The notes: generated from the sequence alone by a model not told the origin. A DNA stretch of 64,000 nucleotides from Sanghuangporus weigelae (GCA_033182465.1 CP137318.1:372001-436000), one strand, 5' to 3'; numbered from the stretch's first letter, positions 12,601 to 26,100 are shown. A program made the numbers and translations.

Positions 12601-14440
12601 TACGTCCGTGACTTCCGGTCGACGCTCGCTTTATGCCCCTATTCAGTCCCGAGCTTGTAGATTTAACTCTATTTTTTCCGTTTGACAGAGCAGGAGGTTG
12701 TCTGATCTTAGGCTGCGTGAGTTTGCCTTTCGGAGCGAGTGTCTCGGGTTGAGAGGTGGATTGCTGCGAAGCAGTCGATGCTTGGGGTTCGTCATCACTT
12801 TCTTCTGAGATGACGGGCAATGGCTTCGGAACGACAGAGATAGTGGAAGCGCCGTCGCCTCCTGAACCGTACTTTTTCGCAACACGCAAAAGGAAGTCTT
12901 GAACCTCATCTCCACCCTCCTCAGGCTTGTGACCAGTATTCAAGACTCCTAAAGGATTCTCGGAACGAAGCTCAATCAATAATTGCGAGATCGGGGAAGG
13001 AGGTGGTCGATAATTAGAATCGGGAGCAACCGGCTTCATATTCGAAGCAGGCACGTCTAACTCATGATCACCTTCGAGCACCTGTTCGGGTAATCGACGA
13101 GTAGAAGTCGGATCTATGGAACTGGAGCGAGGACGAACTGTTCGTAGATATTCATGCTCCACTGAGTCAACATCGGAGTTGATTATGTTTACTTCCGTTT
13201 TCCTCTTCTTTGACACCAGTTGAGTAGCCCAGCTATCGCCGCTGCGCTTGACTGAGTCCTTCTTCAATATCAACACTTCCGGTTTTGAGCTGATCGCAAC
13301 CGATGAAGGATCTAGTTTCTTGTTCTTGTGCGCCACTGGTTTATTCCGGTCCAGAGACGTCCGGGCCATCTTCTTTCCAGGCTCCTCGCTCGGCACGGCG
13401 AGAACGGGATTCTGTTGAGGCTTCGAGATCGGCGGTCGGTCGTCCCTTGCTTGCAGATCCTCCTCCTCTTCCTGGATAGGCAACATCACGGCATCGTATT
13501 CTATGCGTGAGAGACCCGACGGACTTGCGCTCCGGGTGCTTGATCTGGGCCGTCTTCTTTGCAACGCGTTCGGGCGCTGGGCGCCCGCGTGTATTTTGGA
13601 AATATCGGGCGTTCTCTCCGGAGAAGGCGGACTGCGGCTCGGGTCATTGACCGAGGTTGATGCAACTCGATTTAACCAACTCCGTTCGCTCAACGCCGAT
13701 TCAGAAGGAAAAGGAAAATAGAAAGGCGAGGACGACGCGTGTTGGTGGCGCGACATAGTAACTTCCGCTTCTTTTGATCGTAGTTGAAATTGACCTTCAC
13801 AGGATCGAGGTAATGAAGGAGGCACGGTGGCGTCCACGCGTACAGAGTGACCAGAAGGAGAGGCTTGAGAAGCCCGGACGCGTCTTTGTTTAGGTTTTGG
13901 AGTAATGGAAGGCGGCGCGGAGCTGCGAGGTTGTTCTGCGGAAGAACTCTGGTCGCCATTTACTTGATCCATCGCGATGAAAGCTTCGTGTCGAACGGGA
14001 GTATTGGAGATCGATGCGGGCAAACGTGATGCCACAATTGAACCTTTAGAAGTAAACCTATTTGGGCGCGAACGAGGTGTGGGACTCGAAACGAGAAGAG
14101 TCGGGTCTTGCGCGCCTCTCGCTCGTGGTGTTTCTTCGTCCACATCTGTATTAACCATCTCCCGCTCCTCCTGGGCATAACTACAGTCAAAGTTCTCCTG
14201 ATCGGATTTCATAAGCCTCAAATACGCTGGCTGTGGTTTCGAAATTGGCGTTGACAGGTTTGAAGATGACGCCTTGGAAGGAACAGGGGTCGTAAGCGTG
14301 TATTCGAAACCGTCGAAAAAGTCATGTTCAAGGTTTCCGTCCTGCAGAAGCAGATTGTTCGAGGTGCTGTTTATGGCCAGAGGAATCTGGAAAGAAGCGT
14401 CGAGAGCCGCACTCAGCCTGATTGTGCGTCGCCTGCTCAT
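9667..14440 (-). CDS. large TPX2 C-terminal-motif protein (microtubule-associated)
   Basis: Five exons (11717-14440, 11409-11650, 10966-11097, 10227-10899, 9667-10143) sum to 4248 nt, 1415 residues. Exon 1 encodes about 900 residues of Ser/Pro/Arg-rich, probably disordered sequence. The last 220 residues carry three TPX2-type segments: VPVAPAFTTDTLHQHR (about 1198), VPHAFRFETDDRVENRRQEF (about 1266), and from about 1340 PHFMVDTRLAQRHEFDDAQR followed by a charged Glu/Arg helix ending in IPRANQIPKWYAQVP. The family consensus is an F-x-F...R...R..F core followed by a charged helix and an 'ANP.P' end. In animals and plants TPX2 nucleates spindle microtubules and activates Aurora A; these motifs bind microtubules. 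A spindle or microtubule role is therefore inferred. No Aurora-binding N-terminus was recognised, so this may be a TPX2-related rather than a true TPX2 protein. Confidence 0.85.
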
Positions 14441-17400
14441 CGTGACAGAGGAATCTCTTTAAAAGGCGGTCGTCGTCGGTAAAGGAGTGGAGTGGCGGGC
14501 GGTGGTTTGGTTCAAGCGCTAATTCCCACGCGCGCGATAGCATCACGTGACCATTTCTTTCCCTTCGTGGCATGTCGTGAGTGTCACAACTTGCATTCAT
14601 CCCCCATGTCGGTGAACCCAGACGTACAGGATTTTACGTCAAAACAGCCCAAAGTCAATGCAATAACATGTACAGGGAATAAAGTTCCGGGTATCCCGGT
14701 CAATCAGTCAGACGATTGCGACAATTGGACATATAGTCATTCCCCCTCCCCTCCCCTCATCAAAGCGAGGGCTCGAACATTCTTCGACGATCGAATCGGC
14801 CAGTTCTGTGTAATCTGTATAGAAAAGTCAATACGACAAGGATACGTACGGAATGCTCTCTGACAATTGGCCGTCTAGACCGCACGAAGCTGGCGAGAAC
14901 TATCCGTGAACTGACATCGGTGATACGATTCAGCACCGTGAGAAGGTATTCTTTGTACTTTTAGTGTGCTAATGCGGAGTATTTTCCCTTGATGTTGAAG
15001 GAAGAAATGGCCCGGTTTGGTATAGCTGGTATAGCCAATTGCGCTTTATTCCCATTATCGAGTACATCCGCAGATCAGGCGACAGACCAGGACAGACCAC
15101 GGGAAATCGCGACGTTTAATTTCGCGTTACGACATTCGCTTAGCCGCTGAATGCAATTCAAATGTGTGCCTTAGCATTTCGGAATTAAGCAAACCATCGT
15201 TCTGACCACAGATTAGCACTTACTAGTACCATCTAGCCTCCCGTGGAACTGTCTAAACCGTCTAAACGAGATCGACTGAACACTTGACACAACCTAGGCC
15301 TGCTTCCAAGCTCCTCACAATCGGTAAGTTTGGGATTCTGACGCGGAAGCTCGCTCCATCGCACGTTGATGAATATGTACGATCGGATGCTGTTCGCACG
15401 ACCTGCAGCGTGTGTGCTCGCGTGTGTTGCATTGATTCATTCGGAAAGCTCCTCGGGATGGAGAAGTAGCGTATGCTGCTTGATCGGATGCAGACATTTT
15501 CTCCGTTGTCCAATCCTATAATTCCTGGTGGCATCACTACTGTCACTGAGAGCACACGAGCAGTCGATCAGAGAGACGCATACCATAGACTCCGATCGTG
15601 TTTAGGTTCCCTGCAAGGGCGGAGCAAAACGAGAAGCAAACATATACCGACAACTTCCTGGAACCATCAACTTTCTTGCACAATAACATCCCCGAGGAGC
15701 TTGAAACAAGATGTATAGGTATCTGAATTTTCTGTCTTAGCAGACGCCGTGCGGCGTTGAAGCCCCCCGACGTCAGGCCAATCTCTATCCTGCTATCCTG
15801 CTTAAACTTTGATCGTACACCCAGTCGGTTCGAACAGTGATATCCGATGCCTCACCCCAATAGATTATCCACCAATGGGATGTCCATGCGGAAGATCTTC
15901 TACGTGGGACGACATGTAGGAAGCAAACTTTACGCGCCGAAGAACGATGAGACAAGCACTGTGAGCGCTCTTGGAAATAAAAAGGGAAGTGATTCACCGC
16001 GCAACGGACTATCCAAGGAATCGGGTTGTGAGTTTCATCGCACGAACAAATGATTCTGGCATGCCTCAAGTCTCGCCCCTACTCCGCTGCGCTTATGAGA
16101 TGCTTATCAGCACTCAGCCATCAGTATGTATGCAAGCTTCGCTCGTCCAAGTACTTCCTCCTTCGCATCGATCAATAACACCAGATAAGTCGAATAAGCA
16201 AGGCATCTTGCCCTGGAGCGTGGGTTCCCGCACGTTTCAAGTCGGTCAGTCGATCCTCTGCTGCTTGTCGCGTCGCCGGGCCGGAGTCTCTTCGCTTCAG
16301 AAAGATGTGGCCTCCGGCCTGGGCCACTGGACCAGTCGGTTCGTCGCATTGACTTGTCAAAGTCAGCGAACGTGAACTCCGCCGATTGTTACTCAATCAC
16401 CCTTTTCTGGTTGTATACGGGACCTTCTGGGCTAATTCGTCTCCCTCACCTCGCCGTGGTATGGCATTAGAATCAATCCGCCGAGTGAAGTCCGTTCAAT
16501 GCGTTGGCAAAACTAAAAACAAACCAAAATTATGACTATGACTACGCGCGGTGAGGTGCTCAAATGGCATATTTGATAATAATAAAAAAGGCCGCGTTTC
16601 CGCATAAAGTCCCTCGCATTCTTCCAGATGAAGAAGTCTCGCCAAGTAAGATGCACAGTCAGCATCAGCTTGAGACGGGCTTCAAGAATAGACGGAGGAA
16701 TAGAACAATACCATTCAAAAACAGCATGAAGTCAACATGTGGTCATCAAAAGGCAGTGCCTCTGACCATATTGATCTAGGGCTTCCAATATTCGCGAATC
16801 GGTCCTGAGAGTGACGGCAGATCGGCATTTTGCAGAACTGAATGAAGAAGATTAATACTGGAATAGAACAAGGCGCTCGAAGGTGCGGCAGTCGTATATT
16901 TATCAGTAATTAGCGTCGTGTCCGTGTCATATGCGGAGAAGGAATTGAAGGGGGAAAAAGGAAGGCAGTGAAGTCGGGGAAATGCGTAAAAATGACGGCT
17001 TACATCACTGAAACAGGACATTTTGTTGAGAGTGAGGATTGGAGTGGTGCTTGATGTGGTGATGCATTGTCGCGATTCGCGGGTGCCATGTCCGAACATA
17101 CTGCCCTTTGTCGGGCGGCCATATCTCGTCCTGTTGATTCCATTCAGCTGATTGACTGAATGAAGGGCATTCGGGTGGCAACACGACATATGAATTGAAA
17201 ACAAGAGGCCGCCAAACACCCGGGGCCACATAAAACGAAACGAGAAGAGTGATAACGCCCGATCTGTGATGAGCACCGCCCCGATTAAGGCATATATGTT
17301 TGCTTATTTTTCGTTGCGATTCTGCGTAGGGTTTACGTGACGCTGTGCTGTGTCCCGATAGCCGGGGTGGGGAAAACAAGGTTAGTAAAGAGAAGAAACA

Positions 17401-18181
17401 CGAAAGCGACGTCACAGCTCAGTCCTACTTAGATGGACAGCTGCAGGGCGTGCCGGTCAGGAACCACAGCCGCTGTGGGTGTGTGAAGCGAAGTCGAACA
17501 TTATTCCTCTTTTGCCACGTTTTCCAATGTCGTAAACCTTGTGAGTATTAAATTAATACAACAAGACAAGGACCTGAGGCACTTCGCGTCGGCAATTGCC
17601 TTGGACGCAATCATGAGGCTCTGCACCAGCTCTGAACCATCGACTGTGCAGCTGGGTTCGCCTGATCATGAAGCCTGGTCAAAACTAATGATTGTGCTTT
17701 TGGCCTGGTCCTGGTGCTCCCGCCCGAAATGGCTAACCTTCCGAGAGAGGCGAAGAGCCGGAGGGTTATCTGGTAAGCATCGGTATCGGACTGCGGGTGC
17801 CGCGTTCAGAGGACCCCGTTGGACCCTGACGGATGGGCCCCCCGGAGAGTTTTGATCAAAAAGATGAAAAAGATAAAAATAATGAGCCGATCTTGAATCT
17901 GAAATTGAATCTGCTGCGTTTCTCTTGACCAGGGGACCAGCCATCGCACTGACCATGACCATCCAAACTAGTCGCTCTTGCCATGGACAAAAACATATAA
18001 AAGCCCGTCAGGTGAGCGACTTGGCCCCCCATCCTGGTTGACTCATCTCGTCTGCTCCAACGTACCTGTGCTCGTCATCGTCTCCTCGACACTCTCCTCG
18101 CCCTTCTCCTCGCCCTTGAACTCGCACTCACACTTAACTCGCTCATCTGCTGCATCATTACCTCTTATCTCCCTACTAAAC
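14441..18181. other. gene-poor stretch upstream of the TPX2-like gene and small Cys/His gene
   Basis: The first few hundred bases are the presumed promoter of the minus-strand TPX2-like gene. Beyond that, 3.5 kb contains only short open frames on both strands with no recognisable domain. Small direct repeats occur (two GACAGACCA-like units near 15070-15100, two GTCTAAAC units near 15250). From about 18010 to 18181 the sequence is C/T-rich, as expected for the transcribed leader of the plus-strand gene that starts at 18182. Confidence 0.4.
17996..18003 (+). promoter_or_regulatory. TATA box of the 76-aa protein gene
   Basis: TATAAAAG lies about 180 nt before the ATG at 18182, followed by a pyrimidine-rich stretch with CTCGTC and CATC elements. 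That layout fits a strongly expressed fungal promoter with a CT-rich leader. It is the only feature pointing to real transcription of this short gene. Confidence 0.5.
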
Positions 18182-18412
18182 ATGATCTGCTCTGCTGCCA
18201 CACCTTTCGATTCTACGTCCGTTCTCAGGGATACCAGTTACCCTTCTGACGGAGTATCCGCTCGGGTTGGCACCTCCTCTGCTACCGCGACCCTTGCGAA
18301 TGCTGCTAAGGATGCTGCTGGTTCCGCAGGGCTGGTTAACCAGTCCACAGCACAATGCTGCCATTGCGGATACCGCAACTCGCACGCCAGCAACTGCCCT
18401 TTCAAGGGATAG
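18182..18412 (+). CDS. small Cys/His-tail protein, 76 aa, unknown function
   Basis: This is a single-exon frame of 76 residues starting MICSAATPFD. The middle is Ala/Ser/Thr-rich with the segment SYPSDGVSARVG. The last 18 residues read CCHCGYRNSHASNCPFKG. The spacing Cys-x2-Cys-x5-His-x3-Cys spans 14 residues, as in a CCHC zinc knuckle (Cys-x2-Cys-x4-His-x4-Cys), but with the His displaced by one. A metal-binding tail is therefore possible but unproven. Support for a real gene comes from the TATA box, the CT-rich leader and the CTAAAC context before the ATG. There is no signal peptide or membrane segment. The chance that this is a spurious frame is moderate. Confidence 0.55.
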   Translation: MICSAATPFDSTSVLRDTSYPSDGVSARVGTSSATATLANAAKDAAGSAGLVNQSTAQCCHCGYRNSHASNCPFKG

Positions 18413-20703
18413 ACTTCGAAGGAGCTTTCTTTGTCCTGTTGTCCAGTTCCAGGCTCGCTTTTTGTGCGTATTGTCTGTCATTTTGCTTCGCCTAGAGCCT
18501 CATCAAACTGATTGTTGCTTTTATGTGGCGCAGGTCATAATGTTTTGCTCCCGTTGCATCGTAATCGTCCACCTACTCAGTCGCTTCATTTCGTCATTCT
18601 TCGCCGTTCGACGTGCATTGTGCTCTTGTCCGTGTCTTCCATACCCTACACCCGATACCCGCACCGCGTGCGTGCCACCGTCGCGATAATTCGGGAACCC
18701 GTCCCGATCCATGCATTCCGAGCTCGCCACCTCATCCACTATATATGTGTTTTCATACAAGTTTTTATCGATCTTCACAGTATTGTTGTACCAAACCTAC
18801 GCCGCCTGGAGTCGGACCAGCATCGCCAGCACAAGAGAAGCATCTCATTTAATTGTTAATATCGCGTCTGTATTCTTGCCTTCTTGTTCCCTTTCACTTT
18901 CTTGGTCTTTTTATCCTTGTGTACTACATAGAACACTATGCCATTGCTCTGTTGTTTGATCCGTTTCCGATATACATACTGACATACAACATCTTTCCCG
19001 AGTATTTGTGCTTTTCAATGCCATCCAAGTGGCCTATGCATGTCTATCGTGCTCGCCCGTGGTCGGAGTATTCTCACTTTTCATACCCTCGAGGCGGAAG
19101 AAGCACCCGGCGCCACGAAGGGGCCGAAGGTTCACCGCATCTGCATGAGATGCAGTGGGAATGATACATTCTTCACTCTGTTCTCAAGAGCTTGTGCATC
19201 CATACATACATACAGTTCCACTCCATTTGATGACGGGCCGACCTTTGGGAGTCCTTTGAAGTTACCCTGGGTGCCCACAGAAAAGACACGGATGTGTGAC
19301 CCGAACACCGGTTCCGTTTGCGAGGCTCCGAGCCGTGCGAGATCTCGTGGCAAAGAATGGAGGAAATAAATGGCTCTCTGGCTCAGAATGGACGTGTCAC
19401 CGTTCTTCGGAAACCCAAATTCGGCAACTGACACCGGTGAGTGACGAGTACGTTAGTCACACGAGGACACCTTTTTCTTTTCTTTTTTGTCTATTTCCAC
19501 ACACAAAGGTTCAGTACTGAGCTGAGAGAACAGGACGCAAGGCGGGAAAGGATTTGGGAAAACATACAGCCGCACTTATCAGCCCCTTTGTTTTTCGTGA
19601 TTTTTGGCTTCGGTCAGATACCGTGCGACTGCCGAAGTCGGCGAGTACTCGTGAAATCAGACACGGGACTTTATCTGCCCCACAATATTAATCGATTTTC
19701 CCTTGCTCCCCGCACAACGTCTTTCTTGTTGTCTCTTTCCTCATATCTTGTATCTACATATCCCGACGTCACCTCGACATCGATATTCGGAACATTTCCG
19801 ATTGATTTAATCACTGGCCGCCAGTGATCAATCGATTTTCTTTCCCGGTCCTTAGACCTGACGTACGTCGTTCCTCGTTTTTTTATCTTCTATCTATCTA
19901 TGAATCTCTTTCGATTTTCACCCAACTTTCGCGTTTCCATGCCCACTTTTCGTGCCAAACGTATCCCGGCTCTTTTCGTGGCAATCTAAAAAATGAATCG
20001 GCGCGGATGGCGTGTTGCAGTGGAAGTGCATAGCGACTAATTCAGCCGTCGTCGGGTTGTCCTTCGAGGCGTTCATAACTTCGCCCTGCAACCGATCTCA
20101 GATTTTCCGTCACGCGGCCTCCTTTGGGTCGTTTCTTTACTTTACTTTTACTTTGAAGCTTGCGTAATCGGTGACGATTCAGGACATAAGTCAGAATTCA
20201 AAGGACCCGAGCGAGTTACTTTATCGATAAAGGGGAGGAGAGTTAAGGGACGATTAAGTGAACTTGACTTTGGCTTGGCACTTAGTCACACTATCACAAA
20301 GTATACACTAGTATACACCGGACGGCAGACCCCAAGGACCTCCAGTTTGGACCTGGATCTGATCTGCTTCATATACACGTGCGTCGTTTCGTTTCCTTTC
20401 AAGCTCGATTTGCCAGATTGAGTATGGTGGAGATGGAAAGTCGACAGTGAATGAGAAAAAAAAGAGATCGTCGTCAGGCGAGCCGTTTTAGCATGTGTTG
20501 TTCGTTTATTGCCGATTTTTCTGAGGGTTCGAGCCCGGTGGTCGTGCAGGCCGGTCGGCTTGACTAGGCGACCGAATGGTCCGGTGAAAAGTAAGCTACG
20601 GAACTGACGTCGGCATTTTGGCACAGGATCTTTGCCGATTTTCAAAAGTCTGTCACTCCGAACCAAAAATACTTTTTCTGACTCCAAGTCAAGAAATCTC
20701 GCT
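18413..20703. other. gene-free stretch
   Basis: The first several hundred bases are T-rich and may be the 3' end of the small upstream transcript. The remainder has only short frames. The 300 or so bases before 20704 form the presumed promoter and leader of the enoyl-CoA hydratase gene. No RNA gene or repeat was recognised. Confidence 0.4.
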
Positions 20704-23163
20704 ATGGCCTCAGCTAAACCTGCCACGGAAGTTATTTTCGAGCCTCCGCCACCTACGACGTCGAAGCAAGTGATAGTATCTTTCCCGGCGGAGCATATCA
20801 TCCAACTCATGCTCAACCGTCCAGAGGCCATGAATGCAATGTCTCCAACCCTCCAGGATGACCTGGAACGTACGCTTGCTTGGTTTGACGCGGAGCCTAG
20901 TATATGGTATGTCACTGCTTCGAGCTCGCCAAATTCAGGCACAAAGAAGGATCTGTTGTTGGTTGAGAATCATTATATGGCTTTCTGAGATACTTGCGGT
21001 TAGCCGAGACTGCGATAACATCTCAGAGCTGCTCCTGAAAAGTGCATCCGTTTCACTCTCAGAAGCATCACAGTGAAAGAATTTGTGATGGCCGTCGTGT
21101 TTCACTGTCATCCCATTATTTGACCTGCTGCGGGAGTTACTATCTATCATTTTTGGTCTCATTCAATTCCGTTTGAGCAGGAGCTGAAGATACGTCTCTT
21201 CTTTAGGGTTGGGATTATTACGGGTTCCGGCCGTATTTTCTGTGCTGGCGCGGACCTCAAAGCGTGAGCACGATTTTCTTTTTTGCAGTAGAAGAAGCTC
21301 TCGCTGCCGTAAATTCACTTCTGGGCGCGTTGTGATAGACAAATGCCGTCTATGCACTGCCCAAGAAGTGGAAGCTCGGAACTTCATGAGTGATTTGGGG
21401 GGAGGGCGGGGATGGCGTTTGTGTTATGTTTGTGTACAACGTGTTGCTGACTCGGGGACTCTCATCGCAATTATGTGAACTTCTCCGCCGAACGACGCTT
21501 CGTCGCGCAACTGCACCTATATCCGATCTGGCCTTGACTGTCACACACACCATTCATGGTTTCTGGCCCCTCTTTTTTGATGCTTCCCGCAATGGTCTCT
21601 ATTGACTTCGATCTACCATATATACAACTTGCACCGTCCCGTAATCCTGGCTCTGTGTCTCCGGAATCTCGATGATACGAACTGACGTCCTTCACGCGCT
21701 CTTTTCGGGATGTATTCTGCGGTCCAACGTCTCTATCACGATCAAAATCATTCGTCATGCTTCTTGAAATCTTTCGCAAATCTACCTCACATGGTCGAAA
21801 CTCGCTCTTCTAACTCGGTCGGACAATGATGCTAAAAGCTGGGATAAAGAAGCATCGAACTCCGATGCTTCGTCTGGCAGGCACAACCCGGAGGGAATTG
21901 TGGGTACGATCCATGGCTTTGGTTCTATTTCAAGACGAACAGTATCGTGCAAACCTCTCATCGCGGCGGTGATCGGCGGCGCGTACGGTGGTGGAGTAGA
22001 GATTCTCCTCAACTGTGATCTTGTGATTGCAGCGGACGATGCAATGTTTGGGCTGCCGGAAGTTAAGGTCGGCGCGACCGCCGCTCTAGGAGGTATGTTG
22101 CCCCCTCGCCCTTTTTGCCCGTTTGGGCACCGCCTTGCTTGCTTCGAGTTCTATCATCCCACCTTCTTAGTTACCGCTTGATTGTCCCTGCAACGAACAT
22201 AGTCCCAGTCCCGCGGTATAGATCCCTAGACCATCTACCTACCATACTTCCATCGAAGCGTTTTCATTTTCATTCTCTTCTTTCTTCCCTTGATAACGTG
22301 AATGCTGCGGACATTGACAATGATTTGATTTATAATTCTCCAGGTATTCCACGGCTAGTTGCGATTGCCGGACGCCAGGTGAGTATTCTTGAACTGTTTC
22401 TTTTACGTCGAGCTGTTTGTCTTTATTTGATCTGTGGCAATCAATGGCTGACGTCATTTCAATCTGGGTGGGATTTCCGGCCAGCGTGCATCCGAGATGC
22501 TGTTATTGGGCCGAACTATCTCGGCTCACGAGGCTTATAGCCGGTTTGGCTTGTGAGTGACCTTCCATTTTGTCTCTGCATTTCTTTCTGCAACGCTCCT
22601 ATCTGAGATGATCTCCGAGCTAATATTTCACTTTGATGCTTATCTTCTCCATCCAATCGTGACCATACCGAAACATAAATTTGGTCGCCCGACACATCTA
22701 ACCTTAAAGCGTGAACAAGACCGTACCAAAGAATCAGGTGCTGATAGAGGCACTCACCTGGGCGAAAATGATGGTCAACGACTGCTCTCCTGATGCGGTT
22801 CAGAGTACAAAACGGGGGATAATACTTGCTTGGCAGCATGGCGATGCTGACGAAGCGATGGTCAAACATGCATATTCCGCTGAAAGCGTGCGGCATTATG
22901 CTGGTGAAAACATAAAGGTATGTAGGCCACATCCGACGTTGGTGCACCACAAGCAGGTGTCCACTGGCACCGTCAATACGTTTTCATCGTCAATGCTTGC
23001 AAAGAGACGCGATGCTAATTTTCTTTCAAAATGTAGGAAGGGCTTAAGGCTTTCGGAGAGGTGCGTCCGCAATCGTACGTACAATATGGATTTACTTCAT
23101 TCTTATTTGTCAACGCCATCTCAGAAACGCAAGCCGAAGTGGACAAACCCCGCCAAGCTGTAA
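20704..23163 (+). CDS. peroxisomal enoyl-CoA hydratase/isomerase
   Basis: Eight exons (20704-20906, 21207-21263, 21839-22092, 22344-22378, 22485-22552, 22710-22917, 23037-23060, 23125-23163) sum to 888 nt, 295 residues. Crotonase-fold landmarks appear in order: IIQLMLNRPEAMNAMS (N-terminal strand and NRP motif), GSGRIFCAGADLKA (first oxyanion-hole loop), KPLIAAVIGGAYGGGVEILL (second oxyanion-hole loop), CDLVIAADDAMFGLPEVKVG, and MLLLGRTISAHEA. It should hydrate or isomerise enoyl-CoA thioesters. The C-terminus is AKL, a PTS1 peroxisomal import signal, created by the short last exon. Peroxisomal beta-oxidation or a related acyl-CoA pathway is thus likely. Motifs and tail are read directly; the exact substrate is not predictable. 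Introns 1 and 2 (300 and 575 nt) are unusually long. Confidence 0.92.
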
Positions 23164-26100
23164 TCGCTTCGAGTCATGAGTCAATCTAGACTAAATGTAT
23201 TGGTATCATTGATGCAATGCGATATGATAATGATAACGGTATCGATATGAACTTTTTCTCTATTCGCATATCTTTGTCTTCTTTGTATATTTTATTTACT
23301 TGCTGTGCACCAAAGAACATGTGTCCAATATCATAATTGCGCTGATCGCGCATGACATACATGCGTTCATAGTGCTGCATTCCAGTGCATTCCTACGACG
23401 GAGACAATACGAATCCCTCAGGCTTGCCGACAGAGCGGCTTGCATGCCAGAAAGGGACAGGAACAAAGAATCCCGAGGCATTTATCTTTGATTCCTAGCT
23501 CGTAATGGAAATGCTTGATGCGTGGGTAGGTACGGATAACGAAGGGCAATTGCCAGTTTCGTCTTATCAAAGGATAGGGTTTTACCTAGGCTTTGTTTGT
23601 AATGGATGACGTTTGTTTACGCAGATTGTCGGACATACGTAGGTTCACAGCACTAGTGTTCTCTGCAAATGACAAAAGCATAACTCGACATGAACAATTA
23701 CCAGCCGAAATGAAATACAAATCAATTTCGAGAAGTAGAGGGACCGGGCCAAAGCCGTATGGACGTAGAAAGGACGCCGATTTAGTAAAATCATGTAAAT
23801 TGGCATGACTAGGTAGTAACACTGCACAGAACGTATGGGAAAATCGTAAATGTGGTTTAGCGCCCTCTTTGCTTATGATACCACAGATTTCGAGTAAGAT
23901 TCAGAACAACGAATGGCGTGCCAGCTTGCGAATCTCGATCTTTTTAGAATTTGTAGACATGAGTCTATAGGTCACTCTATCCAGGTATGATAAAGGCAAC
24001 AATACAAATACATGAGCGCAATGAGCGGCGACACAAGAGTGAGTTCATCAGAACCCTCATTTGAGTCAAAACCTAAGAATGGTCACAACGCCAGCAGATC
24101 TAGCTCGTCGATCCCCGAAGATTCACATCTCTGTTCACTGCGAACAGCAACAGCCCGAGTCTAGGCGAGAAGAATCTGCGAAACCTTCAGGAGCTTTATG
24201 TAAGAAGGTGAAGATGAAGATGAAGATTGGCTCTCCGACAGGACGAATTGACGACTTCGTGACTTCGACGATTTGATTTACCCCTCGAGATCATCCCTCT
24301 TCTTCGTGTCTCCTCGATGGAAATAGAAAGCCGCTGGTAAGGGCAAATACAGATTTTACGAAGATCTGTCGACGTGATAGCCATGTGTTCTCCCCCAATT
24401 ATATCTGCTCGATCTTCCTGGTTACGATAGAGGAAAAACTCAGGCGATGTTCGGGATTTTCGAGAGAGCTAAAGTCAGAAAAGCCGACCGGTGTCCAGAA
24501 TGCCCAGAACATGTCAGCTGCAATTTGACTTAGCATCAATATTCCACAAGCTGTGTGAAATGATGATTGCAATCAAAAGTATCGCAAATGAGGCTTTGAT
24601 GATATTTAACAAAGCTGGATAGTAGCCGTTCAACAACTGGAAGCACCGGATTTCTTCTTGGGCTCGCCAATCTCATGGAGATCTGCTTCCGCTTCGCACA
24701 GTAGGTTCAGGCGAGAAGAATCTCTCGGACGTCAACAGAGAGCAGCCGGGTATTCTCATGCCGACTTCTCGAGACGCAAACAAATGGTTTTCCGGAGACA
24801 CGCTGTGCGAAGATCGTTGCCACTGGCGCCATGAGCGAGGCTTCTATATCATGAGTCATCAGGGAGAGCGAACTGCGGACCTGATTGCAAGCACTAGAAG
24901 AGATTCAAAGGCGTTTGGGCATTTGAACGTCTTCACAAAAATGCGACTCGCGCGACCTTTTCGCAAATAGCTGACACCCTAATAATTGGGGTTTGTGAAA
25001 TGGATCTAAGAGCAATATTCGTGAGCACCGGAACTTCCAAGCATTGGTAAAGCGGACTGTTTGACTAGTCTAGAGACCTCTGAATGGTCTATTGATGTGG
25101 GGGGACAAGACAAATGAGACAAATGTCAATGAGTCTAAAAAACGTTGTGAGAAAAGCTGACCAAACCTTGCATAACTCCCTTCTGCATCAATTGACAAGA
25201 TCAGCGGGATACTGACATATGATCCTTCCTTTCACTACGCACATTTGGAGATATACCTTTTAATCTGGTCTGTTGACCGTGCTGTTCGGAATTGTTCGAC
25301 TTCGGGCTGATACTCGAAAAGGTCAGAGGAAGGTCTGCACCCATAAAGCCGAGCAGAGCGATCAGGGCTTGACAGGCGCTCAACAGGAAGCCTAAGAAGA
25401 TCTGATCAACGATGATTCTGTATGATCAAAATCTTTTTTCAGAACAGACCCTGTTTGAGATTTTTGGATGGAAGACAGTTTATGGGACGTGGCCGTCACG
25501 CTTGTCACGGTTCAGCACTGCTGTACTGAATTACAGACGTTTCTCTCGGTCGACAACTTACGTCCATCCATTACTGTTTAGAACGCCACGGTGGCCTTGA
25601 TCATCTTGTCAGGATTAATGCACTCAGTCGAAGTTCGCTAATTTCATCTAAAGTAGTGTGATGATCGACTGCCCTTGTTGTACAAATACGTGGCTGTTGC
25701 AAAGAGGCCGGAACCTGTAGGTCCTCAGGTTCTATTCGGTTATTGACTCATAGACTTCCACAGCATACTTTCTGAGGTACAAACTCTATTCTTGGGCCTT
25801 TCGTTCCTGCTTCAGAGCTCGGCTAGTCAGCCTGCGGTTGTTGGTGTCAGAAAGGAAGATTTCCAGACAGACCTAGGTCGTGCTGGCATCAAAACTTGCT
25901 GGCATGGGAATCTCGGCAGACTTGTGGCAGCGGCTTGACCTCGGAGACCCTTCCTGTGGTCCGGCGTTGAAGACGGTACCATCCGCGGACTATCGTGACA
26001 CCAGGCATCGGATTGGACTCTTTTGTTTATTGAGACTGTCGGTTCGTCTTTTCGGATTCCAAAGACTAGAGACCGATTCTTGCTACATTATGACAAATTT

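Noticed and set aside
20518-20540. B-box-like GGTTCGAGCCC
   Set aside because: The T-arm stem fails after two pairs, and there is no A box or acceptor stem at the right distance.
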